This document shows positions 15,924 through 24,637 of a stretch of DNA of 45,369 nt, in pieces. The notes under the pieces are model-generated. The model had not been told where the DNA came from and did not search any database. It saw nothing but the letters and a program-made list of their open reading frames with translations. Both the position numbers and the translations under genes were made by a program. This stretch comes from Muribaculaceae bacterium (lineage in GTDB: Bacteria; Bacteroidota; Bacteroidia; Bacteroidales; Muribaculaceae). Every line of letters starts with the position of its first letter. Within the stretch, counting starts at the first letter, position 1. The stretch is from assembly GCA_017391675.1 (NCBI GenBank), contig JAFOXR010000034.1, positions 1 through 45,369 on the forward strand. Direction: 5' to 3'.

Positions 15924-18746
15924 TTACTTTGCTGGAGGCAACATCAAGAACTGGATACGGTTTCCTGGCTTGATGATTTCTTTCACAAATTCTTGAATAG
16001 ATTCAGGAGTGATAGCATTTATTGTTTCGCGGCTAGCGCTAGCTTTGTCAACATTGTAGGATAGTAGAGTTTGCATAGCTCCTACCCAGTAATTGTTTTC
16101 GTGCTCATTCTGTTCTATTCTCTTAAGCAAGAATTCTTTAATCTTGTTAAGTTCTTCGGCTTTCACTTCGGTTGCCATGTCTTCAAGAGCTTTGGTAGTC
16201 AAATCGCACACTTTGTCTTTCTTTGCAGGGTCGATACCGAATACAGCTTGAACCAAAAGTTCTGGCATGTAAGAATATGACATTAAAGCACGACCATGAG
16301 GAGAGTAAGCCGCACCTTCGTCTTCGCGAACGCTGTTAGTAAGGTTGGTACTCATTAATTGTCCCACGATGTTGGCCTTAACGATATTTTCGGCAGTATA
16401 AGGAATAGTGTTAACACTCCATATAGAAGCCAGCATAGCGTTATTGTTTTCGGTAGCGTGTTCAAATTCAGCCTTCACGATACCTTGCTTCAGTTCCTTG
16501 TTGTCGTCTTTCGCAATTTCTTTCTTGCCTGCTTTAGAAGGAAGAGAAGCGATGTATTGAGCAACTAGCTGTTTCAATTGAGCTTCGTCGAAGTTACCTG
16601 CGATGATGAAGTTGAATTCAGCAGCATTACCGAATCTTTCGTTAAGAATCTGCAATGTGCGTTCGTAGTTCATCTTGTCAATCACTTCCATACCTAGGAT
16701 TTCAGCCTTAGGGTTATTTGAGAAGATGAATCTTGCCAAAGAATCCTGGAACACATAGTTAGGTGTATTTACCTGGTTCTTAAGTACGCCCTTGATCATT
16801 TCCTTAGCCACATCAAATCCAGCCTTGTCGTTGCGAGGCTTCACGATATTAGCATAAAGCAGCTGCATCATTGTTTCAAGGTCCTTAGGAGTACTCTTTC
16901 CTGTGATGTGTTCAGAGTATCCGTCGATGCTCAATCCAATAGAAGCCTGTTTTCCGCTCATGAACTTGTTCAAGTCGTTGAAAGAAAGCTGGTCTACGCC
17001 GTTCATGCTCCAAATAGCATTGAAAGTGGCGATGTTAGCGTGGTCTTCGGCTCCGTAAAGAGATTCTCCACCCTTACTGCTTGCCGATAGGATAATTTCG
17101 TCGTTCTTGAAATCGGTCTTTTTCACATACACCTTTGCGCCGTTAGAAAGAGTCCATTCAGAGAATCCGAATTTTGCAGGAGCTTCCTTAACGATAGAGC
17201 CAGCCTTTGGCATTTCGCTCATTAGGCTAAGGTTGTTAGCTTCTTCAGCAGGCTTTTCGGTAGGAGTAGACTGTACTTCCATAGCAGCTTCAAGCATTTC
17301 GGCTTCGGTCATCAGTTTTACGCCTTCTTTGTCAGGGCCAAGATTAAGCACTATCAGGTTCTTGCCGTTAAGGTCAATCATCTGCTTCATGGTCTGGTTG
17401 ATGGCTTCAACTGGCAACATAGGAGCTGCTTGCTTGATTTTCTCATACTGATAAGCGATACCGCTTATAGGAGTGTTGTCAAGGAAATTAGCGATATATG
17501 CTTGAGCATAGTTATCGTGCTTTTGCTTGTCGCGGTTAGAGTAAGCCTTTTCAAGACGGCTCATGTACTCATTGCGTGCTCGGTCATATTCTCCGGCAGT
17601 GAATCCGTGTTCGGCGATACGCTTAAGTTCGGTAAGAATAGCCTGCATAGCTGCCTTGCTTCCTTTATCGTTTACATAGGCCTGCAAAGAAAGAGAGCCC
17701 TTGTAAGAAGAAAGAAGGAATTCGCCGAAGCCGCCACCTGCATTACCGAAAGGAGCGCCTGGCTTCATTGAGATGTCGTCAAGGCGTTGAGTAATCATTA
17801 TTTCGGCAACGCCAAACATATAATCCATCATATATTGGAAATCGGTGTTGCGCGCTTCGCGTGGCAGAATGTCGTATTTCACGAAAGCCCACACTAGTTC
17901 GGCTGGCATTTCCTTGTCGGCATAGTTTATGAAGATAGGCTGTTCGTTGTCGGGAACAGGGAAATACTCGAATGGAGCTGGGTTTTCAGGCATTTGGATA
18001 GGGCCGAAAAGTTTTTGAATCTTAGCTTCCATTTGATCCACATCGATGTCTCCTACCACGATGATACCCTGCAAGTCGGGGCGATACCACTTGTGGTAAT
18101 AGCTGCGCAAGTCTTCATATTTGAAGTTGTCGATAACGGAGATAAGACCTATAGGAAGGCGTTCTCCATATCTGCTGCCTGGATACATTTTAGCGCCATG
18201 CTTTTCAATCATGCGTGTCATAGCGTTTCCTAGACGCCATTCTTCATGAATCACGCCGCGTTCCTTATCGATTTCGGCATCTTCAAGAAGAAGTGCGCTA
18301 GCCCAGTCATGAAGGATTAGAAGACAAGAGTCCACCACATTCTCGTTTTGAGTAGGCACGCTTGTGATGCGGTACACAGTGCGGTCAGCAGCAGTGTAGG
18401 CATTAAGGTCGTTACCGAACTTTATTCCTTTAGTTTCTAGCCAAGTAACGATTTTGTTTCCTGGGAAATTCTTTGTTCCGTTGAAGCACATGTGTTCAAG
18501 GAAGTGAGCAAGTCCGCGTTGGCTTTCTTCTTCTTGAACAGCACCCACTTTCTGTGCGATGTGGAAATCAACTTGATTTTTTGGATATTCGTTGTGACGA
18601 ATGTAGTAAGTTAGTCCGTTGGCAAGTTTGCCCACTCTTACGGCAGAATCTGCCGGAGCTGCTGGAATCTGTTGCTGTGCATTAACAGGAACAGCTAGTC
18701 CTATCATAGCTATAGCAGCAACTAAAAAACTGAAAATCCTTTTCAT
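15924..18746 (-). CDS. M16-family zinc metallopeptidase (PqqL/pitrilysin-like)
   Basis: A 940-residue exported peptidase. A signal peptide is seen (FSFLVAAIAMIGLAVPVNAQ), so it acts in the periplasm. The inverted zinc motif HFLEH lies at residues 81-85, with Glu84 catalytic and a third ligand Glu162 77 residues after the second His, as in pitrilysins. The second half (from about residue 510, FSEWTLSNGAKVYV) is the usual inactive M16 repeat without the motif. Size matches E. coli PqqL. M16 enzymes cut peptides in a closed chamber; in proteobacteria a homologue processes an imported protein beside a TonB-dependent receptor. It lies downstream of susD/susC on the same strand, but a terminator stands between. 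Two TAATTTTG-like boxes occur at 18800 and 18820. Confidence 0.93.
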   Translation of the reverse strand: MKRIFSFLVAAIAMIGLAVPVNAQQQIPAAPADSAVRVGKLANGLTYYIRHNEYPKNQVDFHIAQKVGAVQEEESQRGLAHFLEHMCFNGTKNFPGNKIVTWLETKGIKFGNDLNAYTAADRTVYRITSVPTQNENVVDSCLLILHDWASALLLEDAEIDKERGVIHEEWRLGNAMTRMIEKHGAKMYPGSRYGERLPIGLISVIDNFKYEDLRSYYHKWYRPDLQGIIVVGDIDVDQMEAKIQKLFGPIQMPENPAPFEYFPVPDNEQPIFINYADKEMPAELVWAFVKYDILPREARNTDFQYMMDYMFGVAEIMITQRLDDISMKPGAPFGNAGGGFGEFLLSSYKGSLSLQAYVNDKGSKAAMQAILTELKRIAEHGFTAGEYDRARNEYMSRLEKAYSNRDKQKHDNYAQAYIANFLDNTPISGIAYQYEKIKQAAPMLPVEAINQTMKQMIDLNGKNLIVLNLGPDKEGVKLMTEAEMLEAAMEVQSTPTEKPAEEANNLSLMSEMPKAGSIVKEAPAKFGFSEWTLSNGAKVYVKKTDFKNDEIILSASSKGGESLYGAEDHANIATFNAIWSMNGVDQLSFNDLNKFMSGKQASIGLSIDGYSEHITGKSTPKDLETMMQLLYANIVKPRNDKAGFDVAKEMIKGVLKNQVNTPNYVFQDSLARFIFSNNPKAEILGMEVIDKMNYERTLQILNERFGNAAEFNFIIAGNFDEAQLKQLVAQYIASLPSKAGKKEIAKDDNKELKQGIVKAEFEHATENNNAMLASIWSVNTIPYTAENIVKANIVGQLMSTNLTNSVREDEGAAYSPHGRALMSYSYMPELLVQAVFGIDPAKKDKVCDLTTKALEDMATEVKAEELNKIKEFLLKRIEQNEHENNYWVGAMQTLLSYNVDKASASRETINAITPESIQEFVKEIIKPGNRIQFLMLPPAK

Positions 18747-18923
18747 ATCTTTATATATTAATGTATTAATCTCTACTTATGATGATTAAGAAATGTCGTC
18801 AAAATTATATAATTTCTATCAAAATTATTGAAGTCGGTAGTTAAAAACTTAAAAATAAGGGATATTTATACCTCTATTTTCTATTAGACGAGCTTTCGGA
18901 GCGAAAAGTTGCATTTGCGCAAT

Positions 18924-18950
18924 AAAAAAACTGCCGCATCACTGCGGCAG
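18924..18950 (-). terminator. Terminator of the minus-strand susC-susD pair
   Basis: Stem CTGCCGCA / TGCGGCAG (18931-18938, 18943-18950), 4-nt loop, followed on the minus strand by T7. It lies 33 nt after the susD stop. Confidence 0.88.
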
Positions 18951-18983
18951 TCAAAACAATTGTATATTACTGCTTATTCATCT

Positions 18984-20708
18984 CTATTCTTCCCATAGAG
19001 GGTTCTGAGACAAATTCTCGTTAAGCGTAATCTGTCCCGATGGAACAGGGTATAGGTACTGGCGCTTTTCGAATATGCGCACACCGCCCTTTGAGCCATC
19101 GATATATCCGTTCACATTTGGAATTGTGAAAGGATTGCCTTCGCCGTCTTTCAATGGAGGGCATGCGGTCATGTTGGCTCCAAGCAAGATGTTAGGATAC
19201 TTCTGGCTGTCAAGAAGGTCTAGCTTGTGCCAGCGAACTAGGTCCCAGTAACGATACCAGTTGTCAAACATAAGCTCGCAACGGCGGCAACGGCGTATTT
19301 CCCATAGAAGGTCGCTGCAACCCATGTTGTTGGCAGGGTCGTGCTGTATACTTGCGATTTGAAGTACTGGAAGCTCGGCGCGAGTATAAAGCTTGCCTAT
19401 GGTGTTGTTCACATCGGTTTGAGTTAGGGTTCCAAGCTCTGCTTTCGCTTCGGCATAGTTCAAGTAGATAACAGACAGCCAGTAAATAGGAGCGCAAGTG
19501 TAGTTTCTGTTATTAGAAGTGCGGTCACCTACAGGAAGGGTAACATTATCATATTTGCACACGCCATAACCAGTAGAAGAAGTCATCTGCATTGCACCTG
19601 CACGAGCCCAAGTCATATTCTGGTAGAATACGATTGTATCAACAGTTTGTGACAAGCGAGCGTCACGCACAGCAAGAACCTTCTTGATATTGTAGTTGCC
19701 GTCGGCATCTACTTCACCTGCATCACTCTTGTTTTCGCTAGTCAAAGCAAGAGGCTTTCCGTCTTTGAACAGATAAGCATCAAATGCGTCCTTTGTCATA
19801 CCGCTTATCTGAGTAGAAGAAGAAACATAAGAAATCAAAGAGTGCATGAAAATGTTGTTTTCATAAGGCTTGTAGAAAATCATTTCAGGATTTCCTTCAA
19901 GAGAAACGGAGTTGTAGTTTGCCTGATAGTTGTCGTTCAAAGTGTAGCCTGCGCCCATAACAGCTTCGCTGGCTTTCACAGCTTCTTTCAAGAACTTTTC
20001 GGCGCGGGCAGCATCGGCAGCCTTTCCGTTTTCTTCGGCAGTGCGGTACTTGCAGTAAGTGCCTTCATACAGACAGATTTCACTCTTCATAGCTTGTGCC
20101 ATGTCGGCGCTGAATGTAGTCTTAGAACCGCCAGCGATTGTAGCGCAAGCATAGTCAAGGTCGTTAAGTACAGAGTCCATTACGACATCGCGGTCAATAC
20201 GAGCTCCGTAAACCACTGCATCGTCGGCAGGATCCACCACCTCGTTGATCCATTGCACATCGCCGTACATGCGTACCAATTGATAGTATTGGTAAGCTCT
20301 ATTCATGCGTGCCACACCTTCGTAGTGCTTCTTGTTGCTAGCTCCAAGAGTTGAATTGCGTACATTATTAATAATGTAGTTGGCACGGCGTATTTCTACA
20401 TAAGGGCTTGACCAGTTTGACGAAGAAGCTGGCACGGTAGTGTTAGCCCAGGTAGTGAACGAATTGCCTGCCTGGTCATCACTCAAAGTCTTGAAATAGG
20501 ACCAGCCGCTGCCAGTTCCGTTGCCATAACCTATAAAGTTGTTATAGAAAGCATATACTTGGCCGTCTACATTGCTGGCTGTATTCCAGAATTCAGCGTT
20601 ATTGGTTTGAGCATCAAGAGGGTAACGGTTTTCGTCAAGGAAATCGTTACAGCCAGTAAATGCCATTGCAACCATTGCTAACGCTCCATATAATAATTTC
20701 TTTTTCAT
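18984..20708 (-). CDS. SusD/RagB-family surface lipoprotein
   Basis: A 574-residue outer-membrane lipoprotein that caps a SusC transporter and binds its substrate. The lipobox is MAFTGC with acylated Cys20, followed by NDFLDENRYP. The helical TPR-like scaffold of SusD is visible, as is the conserved C-terminal stretch IRRCRRCELMFDNWYRYWDLVRW, which corresponds to the family's typical ExxxRxxDLxRW pattern. The end LYPVPSGQITLNENLSQNP is the usual closing motif. It begins 20 bp after the susC stop, so the two are one operon. No glycoside hydrolase, surface-binding protein or regulator accompanies it, so the substrate (glycan, peptide or other) cannot be assigned. Confidence 0.93.
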   Translation of the reverse strand: MKKKLLYGALAMVAMAFTGCNDFLDENRYPLDAQTNNAEFWNTASNVDGQVYAFYNNFIGYGNGTGSGWSYFKTLSDDQAGNSFTTWANTTVPASSSNWSSPYVEIRRANYIINNVRNSTLGASNKKHYEGVARMNRAYQYYQLVRMYGDVQWINEVVDPADDAVVYGARIDRDVVMDSVLNDLDYACATIAGGSKTTFSADMAQAMKSEICLYEGTYCKYRTAEENGKAADAARAEKFLKEAVKASEAVMGAGYTLNDNYQANYNSVSLEGNPEMIFYKPYENNIFMHSLISYVSSSTQISGMTKDAFDAYLFKDGKPLALTSENKSDAGEVDADGNYNIKKVLAVRDARLSQTVDTIVFYQNMTWARAGAMQMTSSTGYGVCKYDNVTLPVGDRTSNNRNYTCAPIYWLSVIYLNYAEAKAELGTLTQTDVNNTIGKLYTRAELPVLQIASIQHDPANNMGCSDLLWEIRRCRRCELMFDNWYRYWDLVRWHKLDLLDSQKYPNILLGANMTACPPLKDGEGNPFTIPNVNGYIDGSKGGVRIFEKRQYLYPVPSGQITLNENLSQNPLWEE

Positions 20709-20728
20709 TGTAAATCAGTTTTAAAGTG

Positions 20729-23700
20729 TTAGAATGTAACTTGAAGACCACATGAGTAAGAACGGGTAACAGGGTTAGTACGGCCCCAAGTACCGTTATT
20801 TAGAGAGCCTTGTCCGGTGTTGATTTCCGGGTCAAGAGGATAATCGCTGTTGCCACGATAAATCATGAATGGATTTTCTGTTGCGAAGTACACGCGAACT
20901 TTGTCCATATATGCCTTCTTGGTGATGTGTTGAGGCAAGGTGTAACCGAAAGTGATATTCTTCATTCTCAAGTAGCTCATGTCTACCAGGTATTTGTCTT
21001 GTGGATAGAAGTTGTTCTTACCTGTAGCGATGCCCGAAACTGTACCGCCCGACACATTGCCAGGATATAGACAAGGATACTTGTTGTTCTGGTTGATTTC
21101 ATATCCCACCACTTCGTTTCCTTCAAAAATCATCTTGTTGTAAGATTCTTGATTAGCGTAGGTAGCGTCGGCGCCGCGCATCAATGGCATTACGAATGCC
21201 GATACGGTCCATTGGTCACGCTTGCCTACACCTTGGAAATAAAGGTCAAGGTCGAAGCCTTTCCATGTAGCACCTAGGCGGAAGCTGTATTCATATCGAG
21301 GAGTTGAGTTACCGATAACCTTCAAGTCGCCCATGTCGTCCTTAGTACCCTTGCCGCCGTCAATAACGCCGTCGCCGTTCAAGTCCTTGAACTTGATGTC
21401 ACCAGGGCCATAAACGAAGTCGCCTGATTGTAGGCCTGTTTGGTCGGCAACGCCTTGGGCATAAATCCAAGAGCCGTCGGCATTTTTGCCAGTGAAGTCG
21501 CTTTCTTCAAAGTAACGGTCGGTTTCAAAACCGTAGATAGCTCCATATTCCTTGCCAGTAAAGTAGCTGCTAAGGATACCCGATGGGTTGTTCCATTTAG
21601 TTACAACTGTTTTAGCATCGGCAAGGTTGGCATTAGCATAAACATTCCAGTCGCCGAATTTCTTGTTCCAGCTGATGCTTAATTCCCAACCGCGAGTGCG
21701 AAGAGAACCTGCATTTACATAAGGAGCAGATGCGCCTACTGTGTTAGGAAGAGTAATACCAGGAGCAAGCATGTCGTGAGTTTCGCGTTGATACCAGTCA
21801 AAACCTACATTAAGGCTGTTGTTCAAGAAACCAAGGTCGATACCTGCGTCAATAGTGCGCACGCGTTCCCAAGATAAAGCCGAAGATACAAGCGACGGCA
21901 TGTTGTAGGCTGGCAATTTCACGCCATCGGCGTCAATCCAGTAAGATGTCATGCCATCAATAGTAGACAAGAACATGTTGTTACCGATAGCTTCGTTACC
22001 TATTTCACCATAAGAGAAGCGTAGCTTACCATGGCTCACATAGTCGCGTAGGCTTTCAAAGTAAGCTTCTTCAGAGAAGCGGTAACCTGCCGACATTGAT
22101 GGGAAGAATGCCCATTGGTCATTTGCGGGGAAGCGGGAAGAACCGTCATAGCGTCCGTTCAATTCCAATAGGTAGATGCCCTTGTAGTCGTAGTTGATAC
22201 GGCCGAAGAAACCTGCAGTAGCACGGGTGTAAGCTTCAGAATTTACTGTTTGAGCTCCGCTGGCAAGGTTAAGTTCAGGAAGGTTGTTGTCAAGAAGCAC
22301 CTTGCGGTTAGCCGAGAAGTAGCGGTATTGTTCTCTTTCGGCAGTTGCACCAAGCATAACCTTCAAGTTGTGAGCATCGGCAAAAGTATTTTCATAAGAA
22401 CCGAACACATTCATTGTCCACAAATCTGTCTTAGCGTTGGTTTGTGTTTGAGAAGTAGTTCCTTGTCCGTATGCCACAAATGGATTGTTGATATTTCCGC
22501 CCCAAGTGTCCCAGTCGATTACAGGAAGCGCAGCATATTCATTGTTGCGGTTGGTGATATCGTAGGTGAAGTCGGCATTCAAGGTAAGGCCTTTTATGAT
22601 GTTGGCGCGTGCCCATGCTTGCATACGAGTCATGGTAGTAACATCGTGGTCGTTTCCAGCCTGCTTGCGGTAAGCGATATCGTTTTCGCAGTCTACTATG
22701 TTGCCGTCGGCATCTTTCATGTAGCCGTAAGGACCGAAGAAAGAACCCCAACGCCAAATGTACTGGAATGAAGTTCTTCTCACATTTGGCTGGTCATACA
22801 CCTTATTGGTGAAATTGAAGCGAACACCTGCAATAAGCCACTTGGTGATGTCGGTTTGGATATTGGCATTCACATTGTAGCGTTTTACTTTTTCGGGGCT
22901 GAATTCCATGATGTCTTCGCGGTCGTTGTAGCCAAAGCCTAGATAGTATAAAGTATTTCCGCTAGAACCTTGAAGAGTTACATTGTGAGATTGAGAAGGC
23001 GCTGCATTATTGAAGAAAATACCAGGCACATCCCAGTCGGCATAATACATTGCATTATTACCGTTTTCGTCTACCCAGTAGTCGCCCACATCGTCCCAGC
23101 TTTGGAATGGACGCATCTCGCGGTATTTTGCCTTCTTGCCTCCGTTTTGCTCATACCATGCTTCAGCGTAAGGCAGCATATCTTCAAGATACATACCGAA
23201 AAGTTCGCTTTCCAGGCCGGCACGCTTGTTGGCTTGCACAAGAGCGCGGATTTGGTTAGGAACGCTGCTGTAGTTTGGCAGGTAAGTTGCCTGGCTCCAA
23301 GAGAAGTTGTTGGAATACTTCACTTGCACCTTGTCGCCGGCTTTTGCAGTCTTAGTTTGTATAAGTATTACACCGAAGGCTGCGCGTGTACCATAAATAG
23401 AAGACGAAGCAGCATCTTTAAGAACCGAGATGTCCTTGATGTCCTCTGGATTAAGGAACGAAATGTCGTCCATAGGCACACCGTCCACTACGATAAGCGG
23501 GTCGGAAGACTCGCTGTTGCTCAATGTTCCTGTACCACGAATCTTCATCGTAGGAGTACCGTTGATATTACCGTTGGAAGAAGTGATTGTAAGACCAGGA
23601 ACCGCACCTTGAAGGGCTTTAGCCAAGTCTTGTTGAGGGCGGCCTTCCAGTTGCTTCGCCACATCAACAGTAGCAACTGCTCCTGTAAGGTTTACCTTCT

Positions 23701-24064
23701 TTTGTGTTCCGTAGCCCACAACAACCAATTCGTCAAGCGCTTCCGATGATGAATTAAGGATTACATTCATTCCGTTTTCAGCTTTTAGCTCTCGGGTAGT
23801 GTAACCCACATAGGAAACCACTAAAGTATTGCCAGGCTCGGTATTGATGGAGAATGCTCCATCGGCGTCGGTTGAAACGCCGATACTAGTACCTTTAATC
23901 ATAACGGTAGCACCTATAAGTGGCTCACCACTTGCGTCTTTAACGACACCTCTTACTTTTCCGGTCTGGGCTACGGCTGTGAAACCTACGGATTCACTTC
24001 CGCTCCACATAGGATTACCAAACGCTAGGAAAAGCGCTACAAACAATGCACATTGTTTCTTCAT
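20729..24064 (-). CDS. SusC/RagA-family TonB-dependent transporter
   Basis: A 1111-residue outer-membrane transporter. The signal peptide ends around FTAVAQ. A carboxypeptidase-like Ig domain follows (GKVRGVVKDASGEPLIGA), then a TonB-box-like LDELVVVGYGTQKK near residue 112. The plug domain has KIRGTGTLSNSE, PLIVVDGVPMDDI and SVLKDAASSSIYGTRAAFGV. A large beta-barrel makes up the rest and ends with the aromatic VTRSYSCGLQVTF. It takes up the SusD-bound substrate using energy from TonB-ExbBD. Its first ~140 bp are almost the same as those of the divergent susC at 24638, with an uninterrupted 89-bp identity. No consensus promoter was found upstream on the minus strand. Confidence 0.95.
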   Translation of the reverse strand: MKKQCALFVALFLAFGNPMWSGSESVGFTAVAQTGKVRGVVKDASGEPLIGATVMIKGTSIGVSTDADGAFSINTEPGNTLVVSYVGYTTRELKAENGMNVILNSSSEALDELVVVGYGTQKKVNLTGAVATVDVAKQLEGRPQQDLAKALQGAVPGLTITSSNGNINGTPTMKIRGTGTLSNSESSDPLIVVDGVPMDDISFLNPEDIKDISVLKDAASSSIYGTRAAFGVILIQTKTAKAGDKVQVKYSNNFSWSQATYLPNYSSVPNQIRALVQANKRAGLESELFGMYLEDMLPYAEAWYEQNGGKKAKYREMRPFQSWDDVGDYWVDENGNNAMYYADWDVPGIFFNNAAPSQSHNVTLQGSSGNTLYYLGFGYNDREDIMEFSPEKVKRYNVNANIQTDITKWLIAGVRFNFTNKVYDQPNVRRTSFQYIWRWGSFFGPYGYMKDADGNIVDCENDIAYRKQAGNDHDVTTMTRMQAWARANIIKGLTLNADFTYDITNRNNEYAALPVIDWDTWGGNINNPFVAYGQGTTSQTQTNAKTDLWTMNVFGSYENTFADAHNLKVMLGATAEREQYRYFSANRKVLLDNNLPELNLASGAQTVNSEAYTRATAGFFGRINYDYKGIYLLELNGRYDGSSRFPANDQWAFFPSMSAGYRFSEEAYFESLRDYVSHGKLRFSYGEIGNEAIGNNMFLSTIDGMTSYWIDADGVKLPAYNMPSLVSSALSWERVRTIDAGIDLGFLNNSLNVGFDWYQRETHDMLAPGITLPNTVGASAPYVNAGSLRTRGWELSISWNKKFGDWNVYANANLADAKTVVTKWNNPSGILSSYFTGKEYGAIYGFETDRYFEESDFTGKNADGSWIYAQGVADQTGLQSGDFVYGPGDIKFKDLNGDGVIDGGKGTKDDMGDLKVIGNSTPRYEYSFRLGATWKGFDLDLYFQGVGKRDQWTVSAFVMPLMRGADATYANQESYNKMIFEGNEVVGYEINQNNKYPCLYPGNVSGGTVSGIATGKNNFYPQDKYLVDMSYLRMKNITFGYTLPQHITKKAYMDKVRVYFATENPFMIYRGNSDYPLDPEINTGQGSLNNGTWGRTNPVTRSYSCGLQVTF
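23970..24058 (-). repeat. Inverted repeat, left copy (89 bp perfect, in susC signal-peptide region)
   Basis: Codes for residues 3-32 of the minus-strand SusC. Identical at all 89 positions to 24644-24732 in opposite orientation. With one mismatch it extends through the ATG to ACGCTT upstream, and more weakly about 50 bp into the gene. Synonymous sites are also identical, which protein conservation alone does not explain. Confidence 0.9.
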
Positions 24065-24436
24065 AAGCGTAAATATTTGGTAAATTAATAACTGTTAATA
24101 AAAGATTTTATTTATAAGTTTTCATGTATGTCTGTTAGTTTTCATGCTGACATTCAGTCTCTTTTTTAATAAGATGTCGATCTGCTACAATCCTTAAACA
24201 TCATAATTAGTGAAATAGTTTCCTTAATGATTATATTTTTTTGGCAAAAAAGAGGGCGAAGGACTATTATTTAATTTTAAGTTAAGGGCGAAGTTTTGTG
24301 TAAATGTTAAATAAAATGCTGCCAATCAATAGGTGTTTTGTAAAGATTAGACATTTTTTGTTACTAATTGTAATTATTAGGGAAAGGCTGCAGTCGCGAT
24401 TATTTCAGCTTTTGTGTAAAAAAATGCCAAAAAAAA

Positions 24437-24467
24437 TTGCGTAATAAAAAAAAATTAATCACATTTG
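24437..24467 (+). promoter_or_regulatory. Probable promoter and leader start of the plus-strand susC-susD pair
   Basis: TTG at 24437-24439, a 20-nt spacer, then CACATTTG at 24460-24467 (one mismatch to TAnnTTTG). The 573-bp gap 24065-24637 is AT-rich and otherwise non-coding. From this promoter a ~165-nt leader with a small hairpin (TCTGC / GCAGA near 24552-24567) precedes the ATG at 24638. Confidence 0.55.
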
Positions 24468-24637
24468 TACATTAATTATGATGATTGACGACAAAACTAA
24501 AGAAAACTATTAACCAATAATATCTATAACTTAAACTATGTGTAGCTGGTTCTGCTTTTAGGCAGAGAGTAACATAACAGAATGCAGAAAGTCTGAATTA
24601 GCAAACATAAATTATTAATAACTAAATTAAAACGCTT

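Noticed and set aside
22970-23749. 259-residue open frame antisense to the minus-strand susC
   Set aside because: Fully inside a well-supported TonB-dependent transporter gene; composition is that of a shadow frame.
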